A stretch of DNA of 45,336 nucleotides from Deltaproteobacteria bacterium (GTDB taxonomy: Bacteria > Myxococcota_A > UBA796 > SXON01). Within the stretch, counting starts at the first letter, position 1. The number at the start of each line of letters is the position of its first letter. Below the pieces are notes generated by a model. The model made no database searches, was not told the DNA's origin, and saw only the letters and a program-made list of their open reading frames with translations. This document shows, one piece after another, positions 16,875 through 25,626 of this stretch. The stretch is from NCBI GenBank assembly GCA_947484175.1, contig CANKOI010000023.1, positions 1 through 45,336 of the forward strand, read 5' to 3'. Made by a program: the position numbers and the translations under genes.

Positions 16875-17753
16875 TCAGCCGGTTTTCCGCAGCTCCCGAT
16901 TGCGCATCAGCCCTTCTTGCGCGACAGAAGCAACCAGCTCGCCGGCTCGGGTGTAAAAACGGCCCAGTACGAGGCCGCGAGCGCCGCTCGCAGACGGGCT
17001 CTCCACATCGTAGAGCAGCCATTCGTCGAAGCGGAACGGACGGTGGAACCACATCGCGTGGTCGAGGCTGGCCACCTGCATGCCCGGCGTCACCCAGCTC
17101 ACTCCGTGGGGCATCATCGCCGTGGGAAGGAAGTTGAAGTCGCTGGCGTAGGCGAGCAGGTAGCGGTGCACTGCGGGGTCGTCGGGCAAGCGGGCTGCGG
17201 CGCGGTACCAGAGTTGCCGACGCGGAGGGAGCTTGGTGGGCTTGAGGAGGTTCCACTTGGTGACCGGGCGGATCTCGATCGGGCGGTCGGCGAGCGCCAT
17301 GACCCGCAGCGGCTCAGGGATCTGATCAACCACCTGCTCGGCGAGCTGCTGTTCGCTGAGCAGTCCTTCCGGCCCCGGCACGTCGAGGGGGGCGGGCTCG
17401 GCGTGGTCGTACCCGGCCTCTTCGGCCTGAAAACTGGCGTTCAGGATGAAGATCGGCTGCCCGTGCTGAACGGCGACGACCCGCCGGGTGGTGAAGCTCG
17501 ACCCATCCCGCGCCACCTCCACCTCGTACACGATCGGCGCGCGGGCGTTTCCTTGCCGGAGAAAGTATGCGTGCATGGAATGCACATGGCGCTCGGCCGG
17601 CACCGTTTGGGCCGCCGCTGAAAGGGCCTGCCCCAACACCTGGCCCCCAAACACCACGCCCCAGCCGAGGTCCTGGCTCTGGCCCCGGAAGATCCGCTCC
17701 TCGATGCGCTCCAGCCGGAGCTGGTGCAGGAGCTCGCCGAGCACGTCACGCAC
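16875..17753 (-). CDS. tesB: Acyl-CoA thioesterase II
   Basis: 292 aa double-hotdog thioesterase, very close in layout to E. coli TesB. Signatures: 'RIEERIFRGQSQDLG' near the N-terminus, 'VFGGQVLGQAL' (33-43), 'VHSMHAYFLRQGN' (57-69), and in the second hotdog 'HRYLLAYASDFNFLPTAMMPHG' region (about 195-216), 'QVASLDHAMWFHRPF' (active-site Asp/His region) and 'FYTRAGELVASVAQEGLMR' at the end. It hydrolyses acyl-CoA to free acid and CoA in the cytoplasm. GTG start at 17753, which overlaps the DUF808 gene by 8 bases; a GTG at 17744 is an alternative. Confidence 0.92.
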   Translation of the reverse strand: MRDVLGELLHQLRLERIEERIFRGQSQDLGWGVVFGGQVLGQALSAAAQTVPAERHVHSMHAYFLRQGNARAPIVYEVEVARDGSSFTTRRVVAVQHGQPIFILNASFQAEEAGYDHAEPAPLDVPGPEGLLSEQQLAEQVVDQIPEPLRVMALADRPIEIRPVTKWNLLKPTKLPPRRQLWYRAAARLPDDPAVHRYLLAYASDFNFLPTAMMPHGVSWVTPGMQVASLDHAMWFHRPFRFDEWLLYDVESPSASGARGLVLGRFYTRAGELVASVAQEGLMRNRELRKTG

Positions 17754-18624
17754 GCCGGCGAATCCGTGACCACAGCGCCAAAAGGCCGGTCACCACTGCG
17801 CCCGCCACTGCGCCCATGGCGATTCCCGCGAGCGAGGACCAGAGCGTGTACGCCGGCAGCGGGTGCAGGAGGTCCTGCTCAAAGCGGTGGAGCGGGGGAA
17901 TGCCTTCGATGAGGATGTGGCCGCCCACCATCATCATCGCCACCGTTCCCACGATTGATATCCCCTTCATCAGCCACGGTGCGGCCTGCACGATGGCTAG
18001 GCCGAGACGGGCACGCGGCCCGCCCTTCTTCACGAGGAGTTCGCCCAGGTCGTCGATCTTCACCAGTCCCGCCACTACGCCGTACACGCCCACGGTCATC
18101 ACGACCGAAATCGCGTAGAGCGCCACGACCTGAGACAGAAAGGGCGCCTGCTCCACCACACCCAACGAGATCGCGATGATCTCGGCGCTGAGGATGAAGT
18201 CGGTGCGCACGGCACCGGCGATTCGGCCTCGTTCGAACTCCTCGGGATCGAGGGCCTCGTCGTGGTGGTCGTCGTCGCGGGCGCTGGCCGGCTGGCCCCA
18301 GTGCAACACCTTTTCGAAGCCTTCGTAGGCGAGGTAGGTGCCGCCCACCATCAAGAGCGGAGTGATCGCCCAGGGGGCCACAGCAGTGAGCGCGAGTGCC
18401 GCGGGCACGAGGAACAGCGCTTTGTTGCGCATCGAGCCTTTCGCGACAGCCCACACCACGGGGAGCTCCCGCTCCCGTCGGATTCCGACCGCCTGCTCGG
18501 CCGTGACCGCCATGTCGTCGGTGACGATGCCGCTGGACTTCTTGGCCGCGGCAGCGGTGAGGGAGGCCACGCCGTCGGCGATGCTGGAGATGTCGTCGAG
18601 GAGGGCGAGGAGACCGGTGGCCAT
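17746..18624 (-). CDS. DUF808 / YedI-family membrane protein
   Basis: 292 aa with the DUF808 N-terminus 'ATGLLALLDDISSIADGVASLTAAAAKKSSGIVTDD' (residues 2-37, cut here into the visible Leu-Asp-Asp-Ile and Lys-Lys-Ser-Gly core). Several TM helices follow: about 70-105 ('LVPAALALTAVAPWAITPLLMVGGTYLAYEG' region), 160-195, 220-240 and 260-285. 'GTYLAYEGFEKVLH' is the conserved family motif. The function is unknown in E. coli YedI as well. It is 11 bases after the arylsulfotransferase-like gene and overlaps tesB. Confidence 0.85.
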   Translation of the reverse strand: MATGLLALLDDISSIADGVASLTAAAAKKSSGIVTDDMAVTAEQAVGIRRERELPVVWAVAKGSMRNKALFLVPAALALTAVAPWAITPLLMVGGTYLAYEGFEKVLHWGQPASARDDDHHDEALDPEEFERGRIAGAVRTDFILSAEIIAISLGVVEQAPFLSQVVALYAISVVMTVGVYGVVAGLVKIDDLGELLVKKGGPRARLGLAIVQAAPWLMKGISIVGTVAMMMVGGHILIEGIPPLHRFEQDLLHPLPAYTLWSSLAGIAMGAVAGAVVTGLLALWSRIRRRA

Positions 18625-18635
18625 GGTGCGCGGGA

Positions 18636-20081
18636 TTAGCGCCGGCGCGCAGCTTTCGCCAGCCCCGCGTACACGTCGGGAACGTGCGTGATGCGGCCCA
18701 CGCCTGCACCCAGTTCGAGCACCGCATCCCAGACGACGTCGCCGTCGGTCGTCACCTCAGTCACGCGGCCCTCCAGCATGTAGGCGAGGAGCCGGTTTCC
18801 GTTTGGCAACCGCTGGGCGTCGCCCAGGACGGGGCTGAAGGCCCCCGCAGGAGACTCCCACTCCTGCACCTTTTCGAGGGTCCGCGCGTCGTGGTCGATC
18901 CGGTACTCCACCACGCGCGAGACAAGTTTGAGGTGATGGTAGCCGTTGTCGAACACCAACATCCCTTCGCCCCAGTAGTCCGACATGTGCCCATGGCTCC
19001 ACCAGGTAGCGTTGGGACCGTCCACTTGCCACGCCCCGGCATCGTCCGCGGGGTTGTCGCCCGCGACGTCGGAATAATCGGAATACCGTCCGCCGATCTG
19101 CCACAGAAACTCGCCGGTTTCGAGATCGATCGCGGTGAGCGAATCGAGGTTCTTGGACATGAACAAGAGCTCCCCTGCCGCCTCATCGATCATCACCGAG
19201 TTGGTGTGGCTGAAGTCGTGTCCGCCGCCCGCCTTTTCTTGGTCGAAGTGGGTGCAGGGACGCCAGAGCGGGTACGGGTAGCCTTGAGGAAATCCGAAAA
19301 GTTGCTCCGGCGCGGACGCGCCTGGAGAAATCCGGAGAATCGTATCGGTGGAGACGTCGGTACTGGGGCCGTCTTCCAGCACCGCGTCCTCGGTGATTTC
19401 GCTGCCAATGTAGTACAGGGTGCCGTCGGCGCGTTGCACCGCGTCGTGGTGTCCACCGGGGGCAGGGGTGTAGCTCGTCTCGGTGCCGTCGAAACGGACG
19501 TAGCCGATCCCGGCGTCGTCGCCGGAGGGGCCGAAGTGGGTGAACACGAGCCCGGCGCCGTCGGCCGACAGATGAACGGCGTCGATGTCTCGGTGCTTCT
19601 CCGACTCGTGCCACCACGCATATTCGCCATTTTCGTCCAGAGCGGCCAACCAGGCGTTGCCGTCCTGAATCACGGAGACGAAGGTGAGGGCTTGCAGGTC
19701 GTTTCCGCGAGCGGCGGAGGCGCTCTGCTCCACGAAGCGCGGCAGTCCGGAGGGGGCCGCCTCGACCTCTACGGTGAGCGACTCGGACTCCACTCGCGCC
19801 CCGTCGGCGGACTCGGCTACCGCTCGGAGGGTCCAACTCTGCCCGCCCGTAAGGCCGATCACGCGGCCCGAGGGTCCATCGAGCACGTGGGTGCGGCGAG
19901 TGAATTCTTCGCCCTCGCGGCCGTACTCCACGAAGCGGTCCACGCCTTCGAGGGAGTCCTCCCAGGAAACAGCGAAGACGGTTGGAAAGGCGACGTCGGG
20001 CTCGGCGGATAGCGTGCCGAGGGAGAGCCCCTCGTTGGTGGCTCCGTCGCCCGTGCAGGCGACTAGGAGCAGCACCGTCAC
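18636..20081 (-). CDS. Arylsulfotransferase-family (ASST) lipoprotein, second copy
   Basis: 481 aa. I choose the GTG at 20081 because it makes the classic GTGA overlap with the upstream gene stop (20078-20080) and gives a short lipoprotein signal, 'MTVLLLVAC', with Cys9; a GTG at 20120 adds 13 residues. The body has the ASST-type pattern: 'HHDAVQRADGTLYYIGSE' (about 210-227) is typical of the family strand after its His pair, 'FSHTNSVMID' and 'IDLETGEFLWQIGG' follow, then 'YDxGYHHLKLVSRVVEYRIDHD'-like strands. Family members include arylsulfate sulfotransferases and non-sulfotransferase propellers. It is related to 8453-9775. Confidence 0.8.
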   Translation of the reverse strand: MTVLLLVACTGDGATNEGLSLGTLSAEPDVAFPTVFAVSWEDSLEGVDRFVEYGREGEEFTRRTHVLDGPSGRVIGLTGGQSWTLRAVAESADGARVESESLTVEVEAAPSGLPRFVEQSASAARGNDLQALTFVSVIQDGNAWLAALDENGEYAWWHESEKHRDIDAVHLSADGAGLVFTHFGPSGDDAGIGYVRFDGTETSYTPAPGGHHDAVQRADGTLYYIGSEITEDAVLEDGPSTDVSTDTILRISPGASAPEQLFGFPQGYPYPLWRPCTHFDQEKAGGGHDFSHTNSVMIDEAAGELLFMSKNLDSLTAIDLETGEFLWQIGGRYSDYSDVAGDNPADDAGAWQVDGPNATWWSHGHMSDYWGEGMLVFDNGYHHLKLVSRVVEYRIDHDARTLEKVQEWESPAGAFSPVLGDAQRLPNGNRLLAYMLEGRVTEVTTDGDVVWDAVLELGAGVGRITHVPDVYAGLAKAARRR

Positions 20082-21640
20082 GGGGCTCCACTGGGGAAGA
20101 CCACCATGCCGACTTGCCACGGAGCCATCTCCAGGCTCCCCACAGGGACGCTGCTGGCCGTCATTCCGTCGTGGGCTTCGTCTACGAGTCGGACGGTCGC
20201 CGACTTCGAGGTTCCGCGACCCGGGACGTCGGCCAGGTTCACGGTGATCGAACGGTCTGAATAGTTGGTGAGGAATACGGCTGTGCCCGCCGAGCCCGTG
20301 GCCGCCACCGCCCAGATGCCGTTCCCGCCGGGGTCGCTGACGGCGACCTGCTTGGGGAACTCGTCACCCATGCGAACCCAGAGGCGCACCACCGACGCGA
20401 TCAGCTTGGGCGAGCCGTCGCGGGCGAACATGCCCAGCCAGCCGGAGCCGGAGCCCCCGCCGGCCCCGCCGCCCCCACCGCCCCCACCACCGAGCTCAGG
20501 GCGCCGGCCCCCGGCCTTGCTCCCCTCGGCGGCGCCATCCCCCTTGCCGAAGCGAGGTCCCTTACGCTCCCCGCCAAGGCCTTCGCCGCCGCGTGCACCG
20601 CCGCCCCCGCCGGCCCCGCCGGCACCCGTGCCGGGGTCGTTTCCACGGTAGTAATAGGCCCGGGTCGTGTCGGTCTCGCTCACGGCCACGAATGCGGCGG
20701 CGGTGGCCGAAGCGCCTCGCGCGCCCGAAAGCAGCTCCTCCTCCACTTCAGCTGACAGCGCCTGTCCGTCGGATTTGCGGCCGTGGCCGAACGCGTCGAG
20801 GACCAACTCCACGCCGAAGAAGAACCCACTGCGCGCCCACGGGACGTGGGAAAACTCGCCCGTTCCGTCCAAGAGCCGGCGGTACGCCTTGCCGGCGGCC
20901 GCATACTCTGTGGGATCGCTGGAGAAGATGTGCCAGCCGATCCAGTCCGGGCGGACCCCCTCGCGGTAGAGCGTGGTGAGGAACTGTTCGGCGAGGCGCT
21001 GTTTGCCTCCCGTGATGAGGGATTTGGTCGCCTTCATGGCGAAACCGGGCCCGCCCACACGAGCCTCGGGCACCGCGGCCTTCACGCTCCGGTACGCCTT
21101 CACCCAAAAGGGGTAGAAGTCGGCGGCACTCCTGTCCCAGAATTGTACGCCGGGAAATTCGGTCCAGATGTCGGCGTAGACGTACTGGTGCCGGTAACGA
21201 ACGGCGACCTTCGTGGCGGCGATCGTCCAGTTCTCCTCCTGCGTGCTGTCCTGCGGGCCTTTGAAGTCGTGTTTTCGACTCCGGTTCTGCCACTCGCCGC
21301 CAAGCCGGAGCATGGGTTCGAACCCGCCGCTTTTGAACGTGGACATCAGCGCGTCGGAGGCTTCCCAGTGGTAGTGACGCTCGTTCGTTGCATCACAGCC
21401 ACTCCAGGAGGGGTAGGTGCTCCCGCCGCAGTCGAGGATGCCCTCGATGTCGAGGCGGTCGTCGAAGTAGTCGTTGTTCCGCACGTAGCGGATTCCGAAC
21501 TCGCGGTATTGCGGGGAGAGGTCGACCGCGCCGCCCGTGGGGCCCGCGATCACCCCCACCCGCAGGGGGGCGGTGCGTGGCGCCCGCTCGGCGAAGTCAA
21601 AACCCGGCGCGGCGAGGGCAAGGGTGGCTAAGATCAGCAT
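20078..21640 (-). CDS. GH39-like glycoside hydrolase with Gly-rich insertion, exported
   Basis: 520 aa, short signal 'MLILATLALAAPG'. A TIM-barrel of clan GH-A is suggested by 'GIRYVRNNDYFDD' (barrel strand 2), 'GFEPMLRLGGEW', 'VYADIWTEFPGVQFW' (about 153-167; the Glu lies where GH39 enzymes have the acid/base of WNEPN), 'SVKAAVPEARVGGPGFAM' and 'PDWIGWHIFSSDP'. The expected nucleophile Glu near the seventh strand is less sure ('FFFGVELVLD' has one). A low-complexity Gly/Arg insertion lies at about 335-410, followed by a C-terminal beta sandwich. It would act on beta-xyloside-like glycans in the envelope. The stop overlaps the next gene by 4 bases. Confidence 0.75.
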   Translation of the reverse strand: MLILATLALAAPGFDFAERAPRTAPLRVGVIAGPTGGAVDLSPQYREFGIRYVRNNDYFDDRLDIEGILDCGGSTYPSWSGCDATNERHYHWEASDALMSTFKSGGFEPMLRLGGEWQNRSRKHDFKGPQDSTQEENWTIAATKVAVRYRHQYVYADIWTEFPGVQFWDRSAADFYPFWVKAYRSVKAAVPEARVGGPGFAMKATKSLITGGKQRLAEQFLTTLYREGVRPDWIGWHIFSSDPTEYAAAGKAYRRLLDGTGEFSHVPWARSGFFFGVELVLDAFGHGRKSDGQALSAEVEEELLSGARGASATAAAFVAVSETDTTRAYYYRGNDPGTGAGGAGGGGGARGGEGLGGERKGPRFGKGDGAAEGSKAGGRRPELGGGGGGGGGAGGGSGSGWLGMFARDGSPKLIASVVRLWVRMGDEFPKQVAVSDPGGNGIWAVAATGSAGTAVFLTNYSDRSITVNLADVPGRGTSKSATVRLVDEAHDGMTASSVPVGSLEMAPWQVGMVVFPSGAP

Positions 21641-21815
21641 TCACTCGACGTAGCATGGCCATCATGCCTTCACCTTCTACGGGGTGTTGAAGTGACGGAT
21701 GTCCGTCAGCAAGGCTGGAAAATGCAGCTTCGTAGGTCGGCCCGGCGTTTGCTTTCGCGGCAACCATGAACGCCTTCCATCTCACCTTCGCGCCGGGAAC
21801 GCGTCGCCGCCGCGC
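21641..21815. other. Gap between glycosidase and broken lipoprotein-like gene
   Basis: 175 bp without a gene. It contains the 16-bp palindrome at 21693-21708. No promoter pair seen. Confidence 0.5.
21693..21708. repeat. Perfect 16-bp palindrome
   Basis: TGACGGA-TG-TCCGTCA. A related inverted repeat, CTGACGG...CCGTCAG with a 14-base spacer, lies at 38914-38941; both contain ACATCCGTCA. It could be a regulator site, or a short hairpin downstream of genes. Which is unknown. Confidence 0.5.
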
Positions 21816-22356
<541 letters not shown>

Positions 22357-22405
22357 GATCGCTCATAGCCCGTGCGCTCGCTCACCACTGCTCGAGCCGG
22401 CGCGA

Positions 22406-22458
22406 GTGCAACGACGACTGAGCGGTCACGCCGCACCGCTGCAGTTCCGGCGTTCAAC
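22406..22458 (-). repeat. attC-like site, leftmost, degenerate
   Basis: GTGCAAC at 22406-22412 and GTTCAAC at 22452-22458 bound an imperfect palindrome: ACTGAGCGGT pairs with ACCGCTGCAGT with one unpaired base. The following TCACTGAG octamer is the same as beside the site at 26381-26449. Confidence 0.5.
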
Positions 22459-22537
22459 TCACTGAGGGTGGACAGTGCCCGGGACACCGGTGATCCGTTG
22501 ATACACGGCGACACATGCGCTGACACATCGGCAGGGC

Positions 22538-22554
22538 GACTCGGGCGCCGGGCG
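22538..22554. repeat. 17-bp cassette repeat, copy 1
   Basis: GACTCGGGCGCCGGGCG. Identical copies are at 23482-23498, 25425-25441 and 26531-26547. Three of the four (not 25425) are also preceded by a GACACAT(G/C)CGC(T/C)GACACATCG-like segment. Confidence 0.8.
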
Positions 22555-22656
22555 GACGACGGTGGCTGAGCCGCGCGGATGCAGCCCGGCGACCCCGTGC
22601 TGAGCTTCGCCGGAGCGTGCTGCGACGAGGGTTGAGCGACGGCAGTCGACAGCCGG

Positions 22657-23064
22657 CTACGGCTCGGAAGGGTCGAACCTGGCAATGGTCCCGGCGGTGA
22701 ACAGGGGAGCGAAGTCCTCATCGAGTGTCCACAACGCGATGGACTCCCGGTGGGCGACGGCCGCCAGCAAGCAATCAACGAGGGCCAGGGTGACGCCGCG
22801 TGCGCGCCACTGGTGTCCGAGGCCCCCGGCGGCGAGCCAGACCTCCAGATCAAGCTCCGGCCGCCGCACGCTCTCCGCGAGTTGCCGGATGACGGTCTGC
22901 TCGCGCTCGGAACGCGCAACATAAAGCAGCTCGGCGACGACCGGATCGACGATGACCACCGCGCCGCGTTCGAGCAACTCGACCAGGCGCGGGCGCCACG
23001 GGGAGCGCGCGGAGCGTCGGAAGAAGTCGACCCACACCGACGTGTCCACCAGAACATCAGCCAC
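22657..23064 (-). CDS. vapC: VapC-type PIN-domain toxin
   Basis: 135 aa PIN-domain ribonuclease. The acidic active site is present: Asp7 ('VLVDTSVWVDFF'), Glu45 ('VVAELL'), Asp97 ('LVDCLLAAVA') and Asp115/117 ('TLDEDFAPL'). VapC toxins cut tRNA or rRNA and are neutralised by VapB. It overlaps the antitoxin gene by 8 bases, the normal VapBC layout with the antitoxin first. It is the leftmost gene of the cassette array and is followed by about 200 bp of cassette repeat and the attC-like site. Confidence 0.9.
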   Translation of the reverse strand: MADVLVDTSVWVDFFRRSARSPWRPRLVELLERGAVVIVDPVVAELLYVARSEREQTVIRQLAESVRRPELDLEVWLAAGGLGHQWRARGVTLALVDCLLAAVAHRESIALWTLDEDFAPLFTAGTIARFDPSEP

Positions 23065-23263
23065 GGGAACGCTGCCGGTCTGCGCTTCGGAGAGCGCGCA
23101 CGTCGAGGTCGAGGTCGCCGGCCGCGGCGATGACGGCCCGGAGCTTCTGGCGCCGGAGGTAGTCCTCCAGGGCGATCACGAGGGCCTCACGCCGCGTGGA
23201 CGCTTGCGTGACTGCCTGGACCTCATCGAGGAGTGGCTCCGGGAGGTCGACGGTGGTGCGCAT
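23057..23263 (-). CDS. vapB: VapB-type antitoxin
   Basis: 68 aa from the ATG at 23263. 'MRTTVDLPEPLLDEVQAVT' is a ribbon-helix-helix DNA-binding start, and 'STRREALVIALEDYLRRQKL' is the VapB (PF09957-type) signature; the C-terminus would bind the toxin. It autoregulates the pair in the known family. The start is shared with no longer good option: upstream in-frame sequence reads through unrelated DNA. Confidence 0.88.
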   Translation of the reverse strand: MRTTVDLPEPLLDEVQAVTQASTRREALVIALEDYLRRQKLRAVIAAAGDLDLDVRALRSADRQRSRG

Positions 23264-23393
23264 GGACGATGACCCTGATGCGCACATCATATACACATCG
23301 CTCGCGGGCGTCATCTGTGACCGCAACGCTGACGCCCGCCACATTGTGGCCGGAGGCGAAAACCGGTGCAGCGCCACCTCTCCCACCGCCGTT

Positions 23394-23400
23394 GTTCGGC
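23394..23400 (-). repeat. Remnant of an attC core site
   Basis: GTTCGGC followed by TCGCTGAC, as at the two full sites, but no palindrome on its left. The cassette-start motif (GCGCCACCTCTC, 23371-23382) begins only about 12 bases away. The body of the attC seems to be deleted between its two core sites. Confidence 0.45.
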
Positions 23401-23481
23401 TCGCTGACGTTGGCCACGGGCACGAGGGCAACGGTGATCGGGTGAACCACGGTGACACATGCGCCGACACATCGGGGGGAC

Positions 23482-23498
23482 GACTCGGGCGCCGGGCG
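23482..23498. repeat. 17-bp cassette repeat, copy 2
   Basis: GACTCGGGCGCCGGGCG, preceded by the ACACATGCGCCGACACATCG segment. Confidence 0.8.
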
Positions 23499-23660
23499 GG
23501 GGCGCCATGCGCGCGGCTCCCGGCGCCACCGGCAGAGAGCTTCGCCGGAACGTTCTGCGACGGGGGTGGAGCGGCGGGGGCGGGTGGCGGAACGCCGTGG
23601 AACGGTGGGCAGCCGGACGCCCACCGGTGTGTGGACACGCGCCACTCGCGGCTCGCGAAG

Positions 23661-23888
23661 CTACTCCCGCGTGGCGAGGAGCTCATTGAGCGCCGCGTCC
23701 GCCTCCGCTTGGGGTACGCGGGTCCGAAGGGCCTCGAACGCGGCGCGCTGACGGAGGGCCAACTCGCCGGCGGTGGCTTGGGTGAGGGCGTAGACGACGA
23801 AGTGGTTGAGCGAAACGCCCTCCTTGTCCGCAAGCGCCGCGATGGCGTCGTGGAGGGAGTCGGGCATGCGCAGGGTGAGGCGTGCCAT
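23661..23888 (-). CDS. Ribbon-helix-helix (HicB/Arc-like) antitoxin
   Basis: 75 aa. 'MARLTLRMPDSLHDAIAALADKEG' followed by 'SLNHFVVYALTQ' is the ribbon-helix-helix fold (strand 2-8, helix A, helix B) found in HicB C-terminal domains and many PIN-toxin partners. It starts 3 bases after the PIN toxin gene stop, so the toxin comes first in this pair, as in COG1569-type modules. Confidence 0.85.
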   Translation of the reverse strand: MARLTLRMPDSLHDAIAALADKEGVSLNHFVVYALTQATAGELALRQRAAFEALRTRVPQAEADAALNELLATRE

Positions 23889-23891
23889 GAA

Positions 23892-24305
23892 CTACTCCTG
23901 AGTGTGTAGACGAGGAAGGAAGACCGTCGGGGAACAGTAGTCGATATGCAACGCGGCGCAGGGCGCCTCCAGGTCCTTCGCGTTGGCGCTGACCAAAATG
24001 GCGTGCGCGTTGAAGGCACACTCGAGCACGAAGTCGTCGTCGGGGTCTGGCGAGGCAGGGCGAAGGCTGACCACAACTGGGACGTACTCGGAGCGGACAA
24101 GGAGCGCCTGGAGGGCGGCTACGACGGTTGCGTGACGCGATGGTGGAAATCGTCGCAGCAGGACCGCTTCGTACTCCAGCGGGAGGGCGGTGGACACGCA
24201 GGGAACAACGACGCGATCCCGCCAGGCTTCCATGATTCGGCCACACTCTCCGCGGAGGGAGAGTCCTTGGATCACGACGTTGGTGTCGATGACGGCCCGG
24301 AGCAC
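23892..24305 (-). CDS. PIN-domain toxin, COG1569-type
   Basis: 137 aa. 'MLRAVIDTNVVIQGL' holds the first active-site Asp. 'PLEYEAVLLR' carries the Glu, 'PDPDDDFVLECAF' carries the Asp of the third motif, and 'LVSANAKDLEA' is the family variant of the (G)DKDLL motif, with Asn-Ala in place of Gly-Asp. The putative RNase is inactivated by the small ribbon-helix-helix protein encoded next. Gene order toxin-antitoxin and a 3-base gap support a real module. Confidence 0.85.
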   Translation of the reverse strand: MLRAVIDTNVVIQGLSLRGECGRIMEAWRDRVVVPCVSTALPLEYEAVLLRRFPPSRHATVVAALQALLVRSEYVPVVVSLRPASPDPDDDFVLECAFNAHAILVSANAKDLEAPCAALHIDYCSPTVFLPRLHTQE

Positions 24306-24436
24306 GACACCACAATAGCACCGTATACGATGTCATCAACTCGGCCGCCGGGTGGCCGGTGCGCGCGGACGACGATGCCCTGACCACCTTCTGCCGCCGA
24401 ATACCGAGGCCCCGCACCGCCACCTCTCCCACCAAC

Positions 24437-24600
24437 CCCTGCCGGCTGCCCACCAGCTCAGCGCCAACGTGATCGCGGGCGATCGTAGTGACCAACTCAC
24501 GCGCGACTTGGCGGCCAGCTTCGACGCGGAACGGGAGAGTGGGGCGCCCTGCGTAGCCAGCACGACGAGTCACCCGATCGCGCCGCTCGGCACGGCTCGG
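24437..24600. other. Trailing segment of the ParE cassette, boundary unclear
   Basis: About 160 bp between the ParE-like toxin stop and the start motif of the next unit. I looked for an attC here; only short repeats (GATCGCGGGCGATC near 24471) and a CAACTCAC similar to that beside the leftmost attC are visible. No gene seen. Confidence 0.35.
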
Positions 24601-24894
24601 TCATGCCCGCTGACGCCAACGCCGTGGGTGTCGGCTGGTGTGGGTGACAGCGAGGATCTCCGCGCGCTCCCCCTCGGCGACGTAGAAGACCGCGTACGGA
24701 AATCGCCGAAGCAAGCTGCGGCGCACGCGGCGGTGCACAACAGGAAACGCCAACGGGGACTCGGCAACCGCGCCGAAGCCTGCGTCGACGCATCGCAGGA
24801 AATCCACACCCAAGCCGATGGAACGGCCTTCATACCATGCGAAGGCCGCGTCGATGTCCGCCTCGGCGGGCGGCCGGATGACGAGCTGCGCCAC
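24601..24894 (-). CDS. ParE/RelE-family toxin
   Basis: 97 aa from a GTG at 24894. 'VIRPPAEADIDAAFAWYEGRSIGLGVDFLRCVDAGF' region (residues 5-40) is the RelE/ParE start pattern (helix with W-Y), and 'LRRFPYAVFYVAEGERAEILAVTHTSRHPRRW' (62-93) is the characteristic C-terminal strand set with 'RFPYAVFY' and 'V.H..R.P..W'. ParE acts on gyrase and RelE on ribosomal mRNA; which is not decided here. Overlaps the antitoxin stop by one base (TAGTG), antitoxin first. Confidence 0.88.
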   Translation of the reverse strand: MAQLVIRPPAEADIDAAFAWYEGRSIGLGVDFLRCVDAGFGAVAESPLAFPVVHRRVRRSLLRRFPYAVFYVAEGERAEILAVTHTSRHPRRWRQRA

Positions 24895-25124
24895 TACCGC
24901 GTTCTGCCGAGAATCCGGGCGCGAACCTCCGGCCAGGACTCGCCTTGGCCCGGATTCGCCTCGAGTTCGGCGACGCGCTCATCCAGCATGGCGCGCTCGT
25001 CGTCCGTTAGCGGGAGCATCTCGGCGTCCGCGTCGGCGTCGATGCTGTCCCAGATGTCCTCCACCAGTTCCAGGCGCTGCGCCACGGAGAGGCGTCGGTA
25101 GTCGAAGCTGAGCTCGATGGTCAT
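24894..25124 (-). CDS. Addiction-module antitoxin, putative-addiction-module (Unstab_antitox) type
   Basis: 76 aa. 'LSVAQRLELVEDIWDSIDAD' then 'LTDDERAMLDERVAELEANPGQGESWPEV' spans about 11-68 and is the standard pattern of the acidic unstable antitoxins of the PF09720 family that partner RelE/ParE toxins. Acidic overall, as expected. Start at 25124. Its stop overlaps the toxin start. Confidence 0.88.
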   Translation of the reverse strand: MTIELSFDYRRLSVAQRLELVEDIWDSIDADADAEMLPLTDDERAMLDERVAELEANPGQGESWPEVRARILGRTR

Positions 25125-25279
25125 GCACTCAAGGTGCCACGAGAGCGCGACTATGGCAAGTCGGCGACGCCGCGACGGAGCTGCCGAACCACAGGCGCGT
25201 CCCGGGTGCGACGGCCATTCTCGCGGGGTGCTCGCATCGCCACCGAGGCTCCGCCCCGCCACCTCTTCAACCCTTCCGC

Positions 25280-25344
25280 GCCGAACGCCGGAATTCAGCC
25301 GCGATGGCGGCGCTTCGCCCGTCGGCGGCAATTCCTTGTTAGGC
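25280..25344 (-). repeat. attC site (65 bp)
   Basis: GCCGAAC at 25280-25286 and GTTAGGC at 25338-25344 are the two outer core sites. Inside, GGAATT pairs with AATTCC and GCCGC with GCGGC, separated by a short centre. In the minus reading the first arm carries two extra bases (after AATT, and the A of CCGAC), the asymmetry of known attC L'' arms, so the cassette should be oriented leftwards. TCACTG follows at 25345, as at the other sites. Confidence 0.8.
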
Positions 25345-25424
25345 TCACTGCTGATGGCGAGGAGCATTGAGACAACCTCGTCTTCGCCTCGACGGGTGGC
25401 CTCGCCCCAGCGCTCTCGACGTGC

Positions 25425-25441
25425 GACTCGGGCGCCGGGCG
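25425..25441. repeat. 17-bp cassette repeat, copy 3
   Basis: GACTCGGGCGCCGGGCG without the GACACAT segment that precedes the other copies. Confidence 0.75.
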
Positions 25442-25626
25442 GACACCGGTGGGAAGGACGCCGCCGGGAGTCGACACGCCGTGCGGACGGGGAGGCGTAG
25501 CGGGAGACCGTGAGCGGTGCGGGCGCGCCTCGGCGTGGGTCTCCACGCCGAGTTGGAGCGGCAACCTTCGGAATACGTGGGGGCGGGGTGTTGCTGCGGG
25601 GCGGCCACCTGGGGTACGCTGCCACG

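Noticed and set aside
21314..21325. GGGTTCGAACCC, like a tRNA T-loop
   Set aside because: It sits inside the GH39-like gene with no acceptor or anticodon arms around it.
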